DNA of 64,000 nt from Woodsholea maritima DSM 17123 (GCF_000382325.1 NZ_KB908063.1:1-64000), one strand, 5' to 3'; shown: positions 25,353-35,295, numbered from the stretch's first letter. The notes: a model not told the origin generated them from the sequence alone. Translations and numbers: made by a program.

Positions 25353-26987
25353 GTGAATGCATTTTTAGAACAATTGACGAAATTCGGCATCGGCCGACTG
25401 ATCGCCATTTTTGGTCTGACGGCGGGGGCCGCAGCCGCACTGGTGATTTTCACCTCCAAAATGAATGGGGGTGGGGAGGCGTTGCTGTTTTCTGGCTTGC
25501 AACCCGCCGATGCCGCAACCGTGACCCAGCGCCTGGATCAGGCCAGTATTTCCTACACCCTTGCCGAAGGCGGATCAGCGGTTTATGTCCCCGCCTCCCA
25601 GGTCGATGAGGCCCGCTTAAGGGTGGCCTCTCAAGGGGCTTTAGGATTTGGCTCGGTCGGCTATGAGATCTTTGACGAAAGTGATGCGTTGGGCACCACC
25701 GCTTTTGTCCAAAACGTCAATGCCAAGCGGGCCTTGGAAGGCGAGCTGGCGCGTTCGATCAATACCATCAATACCGTCAGCGCCTCGCGGGTGCATTTGG
25801 TGCTGCCCGAACGTCGCCTGTTTTCACAAGACCAGGAAGACCCCAGCGCCTCGGTTGTCATCACCACGCAAGGCCGGGTGACGCAAAGCCAGGTCGATAC
25901 GATCCGAAATCTGATCTCAACCGCCGTTACAGGTCTATCACCAGGGCGCATTACGGTCGCCGATGATCAAGGGCGCCTATTGGCCAGCCCATCAGGTGAA
26001 GGCGAAAGTGCCAGCGCCGCCGCCTTAGAAGATCGCCGCGAAAGCTTTGAATCTGATTTGCGTGAGAAAATCCGCGATGTCGTGTCCGGCGTGGTGGGCG
26101 CAGGCGGGGTGCGTGTGGTGGTTACCGCCCAGCTCGACCGACAAAGTTTAAGTGAAACCAGTCAGATCTATGACCCCGATGGACGGGTTTTGCGCTCTGA
26201 AGTCTCCTCAGACATCACCTCCAGCGATCAAAACAACCAAGATGGCGGAGTTTCGGTCAGTGAAAACCTGCCTCAGGAAACCGCCCAAGGTGCAGGCGAT
26301 AGCGGGCCCACCCAACGCTCGCAATCCCAAGAGGAGCGCACCACGCGCAACTTTGAAATCTCGCGCACCGATCGCACCCGGATTATGGAGGCCGGCGGTC
26401 TACAGCGCCTGTCAGTGGCGGTGGTTGTTGATGGCATCACCAGCCTGAATGAGGATGGCACCCTCAACTGGCAACCGCGCACGGACGCTGAAATGGCGCA
26501 AATTCGCCAGCTTGTCAGCTCTGCTATGGGCTTTAGTGAGGAGCGCGGCGATACGCTGGAAGTGACCAATATGCAGTTCTCGCGCCCTGATCTCAGCTTG
26601 GGCACACCGGCCAGCTCTGCCTTCTCTCTGGCGCGCGGCGATCTGATGCGGATCGGGGAAATTGCGGTTTTATTCATCACAGCCTTAATTATTGTTTTTA
26701 TGGTGGTGCGCCCCCTGGTTAAAACAGTGATTGAGCCAAGTCAGCTGGCCCTTGCCGGTGCAGGAGGCTCAGCGGGCGCACTGGGCGACGGGACGGCGGA
26801 GCGGACCGGATTACCGGCTGCGGATGGGGCCACACTTCCTGAAGATGATGATGAAGGCGAGACCATTGATATCGAGCATATCGATGGTCAGGTGAAGGCG
26901 TCCTCGGTCAAAAAGGTCGCTCAGCTAGTCGAACAACACCCTGAGGAATCCATGAATATCCTCAGATCCTGGTTGAATGAGAGCTAA
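25353..26987 (+). CDS. fliF: Flagellar MS-ring protein FliF
   Basis: 544 residues. TM1 is near residues 12-30 ([20 protein letters not shown]), then the YscJ/FliF domain with [18 protein letters not shown] and [19 protein letters not shown], the conserved [18 protein letters not shown] and [11 protein letters not shown], a second periplasmic ring-building part, TM2 near 425-450 ([19 protein letters not shown]), and a C-terminal tail (about 500-544) that binds FliG. The start is GTG at 25353 with GTGGA upstream. It begins the operon fliF-fliG-fliH-fliN-flbD, the same order as the Caulobacter fliF operon. The 100-base leader holds TTAA-N8-TTAC at about 25264-25279, a weak CtrA-like match. Confidence 0.95.
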   Translation: MNAFLEQLTKFGIGRLIAIFGLTAGAAAALVIFTSKMNGGGEALLFSGLQPADAATVTQRLDQASISYTLAEGGSAVYVPASQVDEARLRVASQGALGFGSVGYEIFDESDALGTTAFVQNVNAKRALEGELARSINTINTVSASRVHLVLPERRLFSQDQEDPSASVVITTQGRVTQSQVDTIRNLISTAVTGLSPGRITVADDQGRLLASPSGEGESASAAALEDRRESFESDLREKIRDVVSGVVGAGGVRVVVTAQLDRQSLSETSQIYDPDGRVLRSEVSSDITSSDQNNQDGGVSVSENLPQETAQGAGDSGPTQRSQSQEERTTRNFEISRTDRTRIMEAGGLQRLSVAVVVDGITSLNEDGTLNWQPRTDAEMAQIRQLVSSAMGFSEERGDTLEVTNMQFSRPDLSLGTPASSAFSLARGDLMRIGEIAVLFITALIIVFMVVRPLVKTVIEPSQLALAGAGGSAGALGDGTAERTGLPAADGATLPEDDDEGETIDIEHIDGQVKASSVKKVAQLVEQHPEESMNILRSWLNES

Positions 26988-26989
26988 AA

Positions 26990-28021
26990 ATGGCGCGCGA
27001 TAAAGATATTCGCCATGTCGATGATGCGACCCAATTAGAGGGCGCAGAGAAAGCGGCCGTCATCTTGATGGCGCTGGGCGAAGAACAGGCTCAACTTTGG
27101 GAAATGATGGAGGAGGAAGAAATCCGCATCGTCTCCCAGGCCATGGCCAATTTGGGCAATGTGTCCTCGAACGTCGTCGAAAGCGTGATTGTTGAATTTG
27201 TCGGCAATATGTCCTCCACGGGGACGATTTCCGGCTCGGTGGATAAGACCCAGCGCATGCTGGCCTCTTTCCTGCCCGGCAAAAAAGTCGAAGCCATCAT
27301 GGAGGAGCTGCGCGGTCCGGCCGGGCGCACCATGTGGGATAAGCTGGGCAATGTGAATGAGGTAGTTTTGGCGAACTATCTCAAAAACGAATATCCCCAG
27401 ACCGTCGCGGTGGTGATTTCGAAAGTAAAATCTGATCACGCCAGCCGGGTGCTCGGCGCGCTGCCGGAAGACTTCGCCCTGGAAGTTGTGATGCGCATGC
27501 TGCGCATGGAACCGGTTCAGCGCGAGATCTTGGAGAAGATCGAAGAGACCTTGCGGACTGAATTCATGTCCAACCTGGCGCGGACCTCGAAGCAAGACAG
27601 TCACGAAATGATGGCGGACATCTTCAACCATTTCGACCGTCAGACCGAAAACCGCTTTCTGGCCGCTTTGGAAGAGCGTAACCGCGATTCGGCTGAGAAA
27701 ATTCGCTCTTTGATGTTCGTTTTCGAAGATCTCAACAAGCTCGACCCGCAAGGCATTCAGACCTTGTTGCGCGTGGTGGACAAGGAGACACTGGGCCTGG
27801 CCATGAAGGGGGCTTCGGACACGCTTCGCGATATGTTCTTCTCCAACATGTCCGAACGCGCGGCAAAAATCATGCGCGAGGATATGGCCGCCCTCGGCCC
27901 GGTACGCCTGAAAGACGTCGATGGCGCGCAACAAACCATGGTCAACACCGCCAAGGATCTCGCCGCGAAGGGCGAGATTTTGATCGCCGATGGCGGCGGC
28001 GAAGACGAGCTGATTTACTAG
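26990..28021 (+). CDS. fliG: Flagellar motor switch protein FliG
   Basis: 343 residues. N-terminal FliF-binding domain ([20 protein letters not shown]), middle domain with the hydrophobic patch EHPQT-like [23 protein letters not shown], and C-terminal torque domain with the charged helix ([29 protein letters not shown]). It couples stator ion flow to rotation and sets direction with FliM/FliN. It begins two bases after the fliF stop. Confidence 0.95.
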   Translation: MARDKDIRHVDDATQLEGAEKAAVILMALGEEQAQLWEMMEEEEIRIVSQAMANLGNVSSNVVESVIVEFVGNMSSTGTISGSVDKTQRMLASFLPGKKVEAIMEELRGPAGRTMWDKLGNVNEVVLANYLKNEYPQTVAVVISKVKSDHASRVLGALPEDFALEVVMRMLRMEPVQREILEKIEETLRTEFMSNLARTSKQDSHEMMADIFNHFDRQTENRFLAALEERNRDSAEKIRSLMFVFEDLNKLDPQGIQTLLRVVDKETLGLAMKGASDTLRDMFFSNMSERAAKIMREDMAALGPVRLKDVDGAQQTMVNTAKDLAAKGEILIADGGGEDELIY

Positions 28022-28031
28022 GACCCGATGA

Positions 28032-28694
28032 ATGGCTGAACGCTACGAGAAATTCTCTTTCGATCGCGAATACGCCGCGGATGGGACCATTCTGCGCGAT
28101 AATACCGGGATCAAGAAAATCCTCACGATTGAAGAAGCCGACGCGCAGGCGCAGGCCGCCGCCCAGGCGGCTTTGCATGGCGAAGAGGCCAAGGCCGCTC
28201 ATGCGCGCGCCGATGCGCTGCGCCATATTGACGGGCGCTTACAAATCTTGCTCTCCCGCCTCCATCAAGAATCTGAAAGCCTGCGTCACGAGGCCGTTGA
28301 ACTCGCCCTCATTACCGCGCAAGTCATTGCGGACAAAGCGCTGGAGCAATTTGGCGAAGAGAGCGTGCGTCAATGCATTGAAGAGGCGCTAGGCGATCTT
28401 CGCGGCGAACCGCGTGTCACTATTCGCTTGAACCCGATCTATGTCGATGCCCTCGCCCCTGAAATCGAGCAAATGGCCAAGCATATCGGCTATGAGGGCG
28501 CGATCCATGTGCGCGGCGATGACGACATGGCGGTGGGCGATTGCGTTTTAGAGTGGCGAAATGGGGCGATCGAGCGCACCCGCCAAGACATTCTCACCCA
28601 AATTCAAGGCGCGGCGGAAAAATGGCTGGCAACCCCGTCCAGCGCGCCTGACCACGCTGAAGACCCTGATTTCGATCAGGCCAGCGGACAATAG
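28032..28694 (+). CDS. fliH: FliH-type flagellar assembly protein (FlbE)
   Basis: 220 residues. An Ala/Glu/Gln-rich helical N-terminal half (about 35-95) is followed by a FliH/HrpE-type C-terminal domain (AQVIADKALEQFGEESVRQC and RLNPIYVDALAPEIEQMAKHIG, then DDDMAVGDCVLEWRNGAIER). FliH binds the export ATPase FliI (encoded at 37137-38462) and docks it to the C-ring through FliN. The position between fliG and fliN matches flbE of Caulobacter. AGGA lies eight bases before the ATG. Confidence 0.88.
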   Translation: MAERYEKFSFDREYAADGTILRDNTGIKKILTIEEADAQAQAAAQAALHGEEAKAAHARADALRHIDGRLQILLSRLHQESESLRHEAVELALITAQVIADKALEQFGEESVRQCIEEALGDLRGEPRVTIRLNPIYVDALAPEIEQMAKHIGYEGAIHVRGDDDMAVGDCVLEWRNGAIERTRQDILTQIQGAAEKWLATPSSAPDHAEDPDFDQASGQ

Positions 28695-28703
28695 AGGTCT
28701 ATC

Positions 28704-29036
28704 ATGGCTGATGATGATTTAAATTTACCCGAGTTTGGCAATGAAGGCGGTAAGCCCGCCACCTTGATTGACGATGAATTGCGAACGGCCACCGATCTGG
28801 CACCGGTCTTCGATGTTCCGGTCAATATCTCGGCCGTTCTGGGTAAAGCCCAGATTGATGTCAACTCGCTTCTGAAACTGTCGTCTGGTTCAGTGTTGGA
28901 ACTGGATCGCAAAGTCGGTGAAGCCATAGATATTTACGTCAATAACCGCCTGGTTGCGCGCGGTGAAGTCGTGGTCGTGGATGAGCGCCTGGGCGTGACC
29001 ATGACCGAAATTATTAAGGATGGCGAAGGCGTCTAG
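28704..29036 (+). CDS. fliN: Flagellar motor switch protein FliN
   Basis: 110 residues. The C-terminal SpoA domain (about 38-108) is complete: PVNISAVLGKAQIDVNSLLKL, GSVLELDRKVGEAIDIYVNN, and LVARGEVVVVDERLGVTMTEI. It forms the base of the C-ring and holds FliH. AGAGG lies six bases before the ATG. FliM is not encoded in this window. Confidence 0.95.
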   Translation: MADDDLNLPEFGNEGGKPATLIDDELRTATDLAPVFDVPVNISAVLGKAQIDVNSLLKLSSGSVLELDRKVGEAIDIYVNNRLVARGEVVVVDERLGVTMTEIIKDGEGV

Positions 29037-29070
29037 CCGCCCCTTCCCAAAGCCTTGGAGGATATGAGCC

Positions 29071-30444
29071 ATGCGGGTACTCATCGTAGGAAGTTTAGGC
29101 GGCCAGCTATCGACCGCCACAAAGATCGCCATGGATCGCGGCGCGAAAGTCGCCCATGTCGATACCGTCTCTCAGGCCACCGCCTATTTGCGCGCAGGCA
29201 AGGGTGCGGATCTGTTGATGGTCGATGTCGATCTGGACATTCAAAGCCTGATCCGCGCCAATGAGGCTGAGCGCATCACCGTGCCTGTGGTTGCCTGCGG
29301 TGTGAATGCCAGCCCGCAAAATGCCGCCTTTGCCATTCGCTCCGGCGCGAAGGAATTCATTCCCCTGCCCCCTGATGCAGAGCTGATCGCGGCGGTTCTG
29401 GCGGCCGTTGCCGAAGATAATCGCCCGATTATTGCGCGCGATCCGGCGATGTTGCAGGTCATCGAACTGGCGGAGCGCATTGCGCCGTCTGATGCTTCTG
29501 TCCTGATCACCGGGGAATCCGGGGTCGGTAAAGAAGTCATGGCGCGCTATGTCCATATGAAGTCCAAGCGCGCAAACCAGCCCTTTGTCTCGGTCAACTG
29601 CGCGGCTATTCCAGAAAACCTTTTGGAATCCGAACTGTTCGGACATGAAAAAGGCGCGTTCACCGGGGCGATTGCGCGCCGGGTCGGTAAATTTGAAGAG
29701 GCCGATGGCGGCACGCTCTTGCTCGATGAGATTTCCGAAATGGATGCGCGCCTGCAGGCTAAATTACTGCGCGCCCTGCAAGAGCGCGAGATTGACCGGG
29801 TGGGCGGCACCAAGCCGGTCAAAGTCAATATCCGCGTGCTGGCGACCTCAAACCGCGATCTCGCCCAGGCCGTCAAAGACGGCAGCTTCCGCGAGGATCT
29901 CCTCTTCCGCCTCAATGTTGTCAATCTGGCTGTGCCGCCGCTGCGCAATCGCCCCTCTGATGCCATCGCGCTGGCCGATCATTTCATCGCCAAATATGCC
30001 GACGCCAATGGGGTGGGCCATAAAACCCTCAGCGAAGACGCCAAGGCGATGATTACCGCGCGCGACTGGCCGGGTAATGTGCGCGAGCTGGAAAATGCCA
30101 TGCACCGCGCGGTTCTGCTGGCGGGCGGTGAAGTGATCACGCCCGAAGCCATTCGCATGCCCGATGGCTCCGCCTTTTCCGGGATGTCCACCAAGACCCA
30201 TCCCTTGGTCCAACACGCCGCCCAGGCTGCACACCTGCCCCAAGCCGCACGGGTGGGGATGACGGTCGCGGAAGTGGAGCAAAACCTCATTCTCGATACG
30301 CTGGATCATTGTCTGGGTAATCGCACCCATGCGGCGAATATTCTGGGCATTTCGATCCGCACCTTGCGCAATAAGCTCAAGCAATATTCCGATGAAGGGG
30401 TCAGCGTGCCGGGTCCGGGGGAAACCCGCATCAGCCCGGCCTAG
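29071..30444 (+). CDS. flbD: Sigma-54-dependent flagellar activator FlbD
   Basis: 457 residues. The N-terminal receiver-like domain (1-115) lacks the acidic pair at the start of strand 1 (VGSLGG in place of V-D-D), so it is unlikely to be controlled by ordinary phosphotransfer; this is known of FlbD. The AAA+ domain (about 130-365) has Walker A GESGVGKE, the sigma-54 contact loop GAFTGA, DEISEMD and the R-finger region. The C-terminal Fis-type helix-turn-helix is GNRTHAANILGISIRTLRNKL. It activates the sigma-54 promoters found at 20104 and 20231 and represses fliF in Caulobacter. GGAGG lies nine bases before the ATG. It is the last gene of the fliF operon. Confidence 0.93.
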   Translation: MRVLIVGSLGGQLSTATKIAMDRGAKVAHVDTVSQATAYLRAGKGADLLMVDVDLDIQSLIRANEAERITVPVVACGVNASPQNAAFAIRSGAKEFIPLPPDAELIAAVLAAVAEDNRPIIARDPAMLQVIELAERIAPSDASVLITGESGVGKEVMARYVHMKSKRANQPFVSVNCAAIPENLLESELFGHEKGAFTGAIARRVGKFEEADGGTLLLDEISEMDARLQAKLLRALQEREIDRVGGTKPVKVNIRVLATSNRDLAQAVKDGSFREDLLFRLNVVNLAVPPLRNRPSDAIALADHFIAKYADANGVGHKTLSEDAKAMITARDWPGNVRELENAMHRAVLLAGGEVITPEAIRMPDGSAFSGMSTKTHPLVQHAAQAAHLPQAARVGMTVAEVEQNLILDTLDHCLGNRTHAANILGISIRTLRNKLKQYSDEGVSVPGPGETRISPA

Positions 30445-30518
30445 ATCTTAGCATTTTTGACTCGCGCTCGACCGATTTTCGCTTTGCCTTAATGCCTTAA
30501 CCATAAAGCAGACCCATC

Positions 30519-32651
30519 ATGGCAGACAGCTCGCTCACCCCTTCCTCTAGCTCCGGCATGCCGGCCTGGACCAAGCGCTTTTTGCGCGGGGATATTGGTA
30601 TGGCGGTTGGGATCTTGGCCATTTTGACCATGCTGATCCTGCCGCTGCCCCGGTTTTTGCTGGACTTTTCGTTGGCGATTTCAATCTCGCTTTCGATCCT
30701 GGTTTTGATGACCGCGCTCTTCACCCGTTCGGCCTTGGAATTTACCGCCTTCCCGACCGTGCTCTTGATCACGACCATGCTGCGCCTGGGCCTTAATGTC
30801 GCCTCGACCCGGCTGATCCTGTCTGAAGGCTCCAACGGGACGGGCGCGGCGGGCCAGATCATCGAAGCCTTCGGGGCCTTCGTGATGCAAGGTAATTTCG
30901 TCATCGGGATTATCGTCTTCATCATCTTGGTCATTGTGAACTTCGTCGTGATCACCAAGGGTTCAGGCCGGATCGCCGAAGTGGCCGCCCGGTTCACCTT
31001 GGATGCGATGCCCGGCAAGCAAATGGCGATTGATGCCGATCTCTCCTCCGGCCTGATCAATGAGGATGAAGCGCGCGATCGGCGTAAAAAGCTGGAAGAC
31101 GAATCCAACTTCTTCGGAGCCATGGACGGTGCGTCGAAATTCGTGCGCGGGGATGCCATGGCCGGCCTGATGATTACCGCGATCAACCTGATCGGCGGCA
31201 TGATTATCGGCGTGGCACAAAGTGGTATGGCCTTTGGCGATGCGGCCAACACCTATTCCACTTTGACCATTGGTGATGGTCTGGTCTCACAAATTCCGGC
31301 CCTGATCATTTCAGTCGCTGCGGGTATTCTCGTCTCCAAAGCCGGTTTAGAGGGTCAGGCTGAAAAAGCCGTTTTCGGCCAGCTGGTCGCCAATCGCCAA
31401 GGCCTGGGTGTCGTCGCGGTCAGTGCCATGATTGTCGGTCTCTTGCCCGGCATGCCGCTGATCCCCTTTGCACTGATGTCGGCGGGTGCCGGGGCTTTGG
31501 CCTATTTCTCCCCCTCGCGCGAGCAGGTTGATGAGAAAAAAGCGATGGAAAAACGCCGGGCCGCGGGGCGTCCCGCTCCGGGTGAGCCGGGCGCAGAAGC
31601 TGAGAGCGAAAACGCAGAACCGCCCATCGAAGACAGCCTGGCCATGGACGATCTTAAGGTCGAACTGGGCTATGGTCTGCTGCCGCTGATCAATGACGTC
31701 GAAGGGCGCAAACTGACCGACCAGATCAAGGCGCTCCGGCGCAATCTGGCCCAGGAAAGCGGCTTTGTGATGCCATCGGTGCGCATCATCGACAATCTAC
31801 AATTGTCTGCCGAAGATTATGTGATCCGCGTCAAAGAGATGGAGGCCGGGGCTGGCGTCTTGAAAATGCGTCATCTATTGGCGATGGACCCTACCGGAGC
31901 GCAGGTCGAACTGCCCGGCACCCATGTCAAAGAACCCGCCTTTGGCTTGCCTGCGACCTGGATCGAGGACGCCTTGCGTGAAGAAGCGACCTTCCGCGGC
32001 TATACTTTGGTCGATCCGGCAGCAGTTCTGGTCACTCATCTGACTGAAATTCTGCGCGATAATATGCCTGAGCTACTATCCTATGCGGAAACGGAAAAAC
32101 TCCTCGCCGGTCTTTGTAAAGAGCATCAAAGCCTGGTTGAGGACATTACCCCCAACCAGATCACCAAGGCCGGTATTCAGCGGGTCTTGCAATCGCTGCT
32201 GAAAGAGCGCGTTTCGATCCGCGATCTCAGCACGATATTGGAGGGCATTGCCGAAGCGTGCAGCCATACCAAGAGCTTTGACGCCATTGTTGAGCATGTG
32301 CGCACCCGCCTGGCGCGCCAGCTGTGCTTTGCCAATCGGGGCATGGATGGGCAATTGCCCGTCATCACCATGTCCCCGCAATGGGAGCAATCATTTGCTG
32401 AAGCCCTTATTAATGATGGTGAGCGAAAACAATTAGCGCTCGCCCCCTCAAAACTGCGAGACTTTGTAAACGCTGTGCGTGTAGCCTTCGATCACGCAGG
32501 AAATATGGGTGAAGTACCAGTTTTGTTGACCTCTCCGATGATCCGGCCCTATGTCCGCTCCCTGGTGGAACGCTTCAGGCCCCAGACCATTGTGATGTCG
32601 CAAAATGAAATCCATCCGAGCGCAAAACTGAAAACATTGGGTCAGGTCTAG
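30519..32651 (+). CDS. flhA: Flagellar export gate protein FlhA
   Basis: 710 residues. The N-terminal membrane half (about 25-330, eight segments) contains the conserved FHIPEP-type features LLITTMLRLGLNVASTRLIL and the cytoplasmic loop RFTLDAMPGKQMAIDADLSSG. After a linker (about 335-380, Glu/Ala/Pro-rich) comes the cytoplasmic ring domain (KVELGYGLLPLIND to the C-terminus). It forms the nonameric gate of type III export. The 74-base spacer after flbD contains TTAATGCC-TTAACC, an 8-base-spaced TTAA pair (30489-30502) that could bind a regulator; the Caulobacter homologue has a CtrA promoter. Confidence 0.95.
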   Translation: MADSSLTPSSSSGMPAWTKRFLRGDIGMAVGILAILTMLILPLPRFLLDFSLAISISLSILVLMTALFTRSALEFTAFPTVLLITTMLRLGLNVASTRLILSEGSNGTGAAGQIIEAFGAFVMQGNFVIGIIVFIILVIVNFVVITKGSGRIAEVAARFTLDAMPGKQMAIDADLSSGLINEDEARDRRKKLEDESNFFGAMDGASKFVRGDAMAGLMITAINLIGGMIIGVAQSGMAFGDAANTYSTLTIGDGLVSQIPALIISVAAGILVSKAGLEGQAEKAVFGQLVANRQGLGVVAVSAMIVGLLPGMPLIPFALMSAGAGALAYFSPSREQVDEKKAMEKRRAAGRPAPGEPGAEAESENAEPPIEDSLAMDDLKVELGYGLLPLINDVEGRKLTDQIKALRRNLAQESGFVMPSVRIIDNLQLSAEDYVIRVKEMEAGAGVLKMRHLLAMDPTGAQVELPGTHVKEPAFGLPATWIEDALREEATFRGYTLVDPAAVLVTHLTEILRDNMPELLSYAETEKLLAGLCKEHQSLVEDITPNQITKAGIQRVLQSLLKERVSIRDLSTILEGIAEACSHTKSFDAIVEHVRTRLARQLCFANRGMDGQLPVITMSPQWEQSFAEALINDGERKQLALAPSKLRDFVNAVRVAFDHAGNMGEVPVLLTSPMIRPYVRSLVERFRPQTIVMSQNEIHPSAKLKTLGQV

Positions 32652-32664
32652 GGGTTAGGGCGCC

Positions 32665-33657
32665 ATGCGTCTTCGTACATTTACCGGGAAAACCTTGCAT
32701 GAGGCGATGAGCCAGGTGCGCCAATCCATGGGTCATGATGCGGTGATTATCGCCACCCATGATGCGCCCGGCGGCGGGGTGGAAGTGCGCGCGGCCGCAG
32801 AACGCATACCCCTGGCGCGCCCCGAACAAGATGCCCAAAGCCATGCCGCCCAGCGCAATGAAGACCGACGCAAAGAACGCGGTGATCATGCCGAGGGCTT
32901 GACGCGCATTGCGCGCGCCCTCTCCTATCATCGGGTTTCGGAACCTGCGGCAGAAGCGTTGATTGAATCGGCCTGCGCCTTTGAAGAGGGTGAAGCGACC
33001 GCCATGTTGGCGCGCGCCCTGGATGCGCGTTATGCCATGCACCCCATTGAGCCAGCCCCGCAACGCCCGCTAGTCTTCGCCGGAACGCCGGGCTCTGGCA
33101 AGACCTCGACCTTGGCCAAGGTCGCCGCGCGCGCGCTGGCGCATAAAAACTCAACGCTAATTATCGGCATGGACCGGGCCGCAGGCGCGCGTGAGCGTCT
33201 AGGTGCCTTTGCCCACGCCATGAGTTGCAAATTCGAAACCGCCCTTGGCCCCCATGAATTGGATGCCGTCATGGCAGGGGCAGAAGAAAGCGTTATCCTG
33301 ATCGATAGTCCGGCGTGTAATCCTTTTGACCTCGACCAGCTTGATGATCTTCGCGACATCGCGCTTTCCAGTGAAGGCGAGATCATCCTTACCCATGAAG
33401 CTGCGATGGGCCCTGAGGATGGTGAAGACATGGCCGCGCTGTTTGCCTCCATCGGGGTCGCGCGCGCGGTGATTACCAAGCTGGATATTGCCCGGCGCCT
33501 GGGTGGGCTCTTAGGGGCTGGCGAAGCCGGGCTCTCTTATGCTCAAATTTCTGCCTCTCCCTTTATTGGCTCTGGGCTTGCGCCCGCCACACCCTTACGT
33601 TTATCGCGCTTATTGCTCGACGATTTCGACAGCCCCTTTGAAGGAATAAGCGGATGA
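32665..33657 (+). CDS. flhF: FlhF-like SRP-family GTPase
   Basis: 330 residues. The N-terminus (MRLRTFTGKTLHEAMSQVRQSMGHDAVIIAT) is the standard FlhF basic segment. The GTPase domain starts near residue 136: G1 loop GTPGSGKTST, G4 TKLD as VITKLDIARRLGG. The G3 motif, usually DTAGR, is replaced by IDSPACNP, so hydrolysis may be weak or altered. FlhF places the flagellum at the pole with FlhG. It follows flhA by 13 bases and overlaps flhG by four bases (ATGA). Confidence 0.87.
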   Translation: MRLRTFTGKTLHEAMSQVRQSMGHDAVIIATHDAPGGGVEVRAAAERIPLARPEQDAQSHAAQRNEDRRKERGDHAEGLTRIARALSYHRVSEPAAEALIESACAFEEGEATAMLARALDARYAMHPIEPAPQRPLVFAGTPGSGKTSTLAKVAARALAHKNSTLIIGMDRAAGARERLGAFAHAMSCKFETALGPHELDAVMAGAEESVILIDSPACNPFDLDQLDDLRDIALSSEGEIILTHEAAMGPEDGEDMAALFASIGVARAVITKLDIARRLGGLLGAGEAGLSYAQISASPFIGSGLAPATPLRLSRLLLDDFDSPFEGISG

Positions 33658-34475
33658 ACCGTCCGACCTCCGCATCCACACCTTTCCCGCAAAACGGACC
33701 GCGCACGGCCGGGCGGATCCTCGCCGTGGCCTCAGGTAAGGGCGGGGTGGGCAAGACTGTGATTTCCACCTCGCTCTCGCGCGGATTTTCCCGCCTGGGC
33801 GAGCGGGTTCTGCTGGTCGATGCCGATCTGGGCATGGCCAATGTCGATGTGCAGATGGGAATTACCCCCGCCGGGGATCTCGCCTCGGTCGTGTCAGGCC
33901 GGATGACCTTGCAAGAGGCCCTCTCCCCGGTACTTGGCGGATCCAAAGATCGCGGCGGCTTTGATGTGCTGCCCGGGCAATCGGGTTCAGGCGCGCTGGC
34001 CGGTCTGGATATGGATACCGTGAATGATCTGGCCGCCAATGTTGCCGCCGTCGCGCTTTCCTATGATCGCACCATTTTGGATCTGGCCGCCGGGGCAGAA
34101 CGCACCAATATTCGCCTGGCCATTGCCGCCGATGATGTGCTGATCATCATCAATGATGAGCCGACCTCGCTGACAGATGCCTATGCCTTTGTGAAAACTT
34201 TGCGCATGCGCGATGAAGGGGCCTCACCCTTTATTGTCGTCAATGGCGCACCCAGCCGCAAAGCCGCTGAGCAAGCCTATCTGACCTTCGCGCGCACCTG
34301 TGAGAGCTTTTTAAGCTTCCGTCCGCCTTTGGCCGGTATCATTCGGCGCGACCCCCACGTGCCCCAGGCCATCCGCACCCAAACCCCCGTCAGTGTGCGC
34401 TATCCCACCAGTGATGCGTCTGCCGATCTGGAACGCCTTGCCAATGCCCTCGCGACCGGCGTAAAACACCGTTAG
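33654..34475 (+). CDS. flhG: MinD-like ATPase FlhG
   Basis: 273 residues. It has the deviant Walker A ASGKGGVGKTVISTSL and LLVDADLGMANVDVQMG, typical of FlhG/YlxH-type number-control ATPases. The FlhF-activating N-terminal DQAxxLR segment of some FlhG proteins is not obvious; the N-terminus here is a short Pro-rich tail. It limits flagellar number by antagonising FlhF and FlbD-type regulators in other bacteria. Its start overlaps the flhF stop, so the pair is translationally coupled, and a terminator follows. Confidence 0.88.
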   Translation: MNRPTSASTPFPQNGPRTAGRILAVASGKGGVGKTVISTSLSRGFSRLGERVLLVDADLGMANVDVQMGITPAGDLASVVSGRMTLQEALSPVLGGSKDRGGFDVLPGQSGSGALAGLDMDTVNDLAANVAAVALSYDRTILDLAAGAERTNIRLAIAADDVLIIINDEPTSLTDAYAFVKTLRMRDEGASPFIVVNGAPSRKAAEQAYLTFARTCESFLSFRPPLAGIIRRDPHVPQAIRTQTPVSVRYPTSDASADLERLANALATGVKHR

Positions 34476-34478
34476 GGT

Positions 34479-34518
34479 TAAACCGCTGGCCCTTTAGGGG
34501 CTTAGCGCGCGGTTTTTA
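34479..34518 (+). terminator. Terminator after flhG
   Basis: The outer stem AAACCGC / GCGGTTT, with an inner hairpin GGCCCTTTAGGGGC-type, is followed by TTTTT. It closes the long fliF-to-flhG gene run. Confidence 0.65.
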
Positions 34519-34536
34519 TCAGGCGTGGGGGCGCTT

Positions 34537-34884
34537 ATGTTCGATATGGTTGTAGAGCGGCTCGCCGAGGGCTTTACCGCATCAGATTGGTGGATGCTGA
34601 TCGCGTTTTCGATTGTCGGCGCGCTGGTCATTCGGCGCTGGGATCAACTGACCCCGGCAGCCTTAACCGCCTATACGCTCGATTCCATTGCGCCCTTCTT
34701 CGGACGCATGTTTGAAGGCATTCCGGCCAATTTTGCTTTCCAGTTCGCCTTTACCCGTCTCGATGATAATGGTGCCGCCGCAGTGTTACGTCTGGCCCTG
34801 TATTTCGGGCTGATTGCGGCGATGTTCTATGCCCGCCGACGCTATGGCCCCCCGCCTGCACCGCCTCAAAAGAAACGCGGCTGA
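34537..34884 (+). CDS. Small membrane protein of unknown function
   Basis: 115 residues from ATG 34537 (GGGGGCGCTT ahead). There are two hydrophobic segments, at about residues 19-34 (WWMLIAFSIVGALVI) and 83-100 (RLALYFGLIAAMFYA), with a soluble loop between and a Pro-rich basic tail (PPPAPPQKKRG). I do not recognise a family. It sits 50 bases behind the terminator of the flagellar run, so it may be expressed from its own promoter or by read-through. Confidence 0.65.
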   Translation: MFDMVVERLAEGFTASDWWMLIAFSIVGALVIRRWDQLTPAALTAYTLDSIAPFFGRMFEGIPANFAFQFAFTRLDDNGAAAVLRLALYFGLIAAMFYARRRYGPPPAPPQKKRG

Positions 34885-34914
34885 TCGGCTTTACGCTAAA
34901 ACTTGATTTTGGAA

Positions 34915-35290
34915 TCCAAAGCTGCCCCCTCCGGCCTTTCAGGCCACCTCCCCCGCTATCGCAGGGGAGGATAAATCACCAAGCTGTCACCCAAACTTGA
35001 TCTGGCATGACATGTTCGACCCGAAGGGTCGCAAGCGCGACTGTCCTCAAATAGCCGACAGGCGATAGGACAAATAAAAATTGCGCGCCCGCAGCGTAAG
35101 CGAGGAAACCTCTTAACCTGTCATCCCCGACTTGATCGGGGATCTATTGAGCGTGAAGGCGATGTTTATAGATCCCGGATCTCACTTTCGTTCGTCCGGG
35201 ATGACAGTCCTTTATTTAATTCAGAACGCGTCCCCGGACTTGATCCGGGGTCCAGGGAACCCCCTCCCCCGCAATTGGGGGGAGGATAAA
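34915..35290. repeat. Composite intergenic repeat block, copy 2 (inverted relative of 1-660)
   Basis: Read in reverse complement it carries the same modules, in the same order, as 61-410: the 88-base REP-like unit (35119-35206), the GAGGAAAC...CGCTG-CGGGCG tract, the GTTCGA...GCGGTCC-like tract, the TGATCTGGCATGACATG segment, the AAGCTGTCACCC segment, and the CTCCCCTGCG/CGGGGGAG hairpin with GCCCCCTCCGGCC. A CCCCGGACTTGATCCGGGG hairpin follows at about 35230-35249. No gene is seen in the block. Confidence 0.85.
35119..35206. repeat. 88-base REP-like inverted repeat, copy C
   Basis: The ends are TGTCATCCCCG and TCCGGGATGACA. Its reverse complement matches copy B at 429-516 almost base for base. 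This is the clearest evidence that the unit is a dispersed element. Confidence 0.85.
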
Positions 35291-35295
35291 GTCCT

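Noticed and set aside
27035..27934. 299-codon open frame on the minus strand opposite fliG
   Set aside because: It lies wholly inside fliG, which has unmistakable domains, and its own protein is a His/Gln/Leu-rich artefact of the complement.
30497..31252. 251-codon open frame on the minus strand opposite flhA
   Set aside because: It is rich in Ile/Ser/Lys from the reverse complement of membrane-segment codons and overlaps flhA completely.
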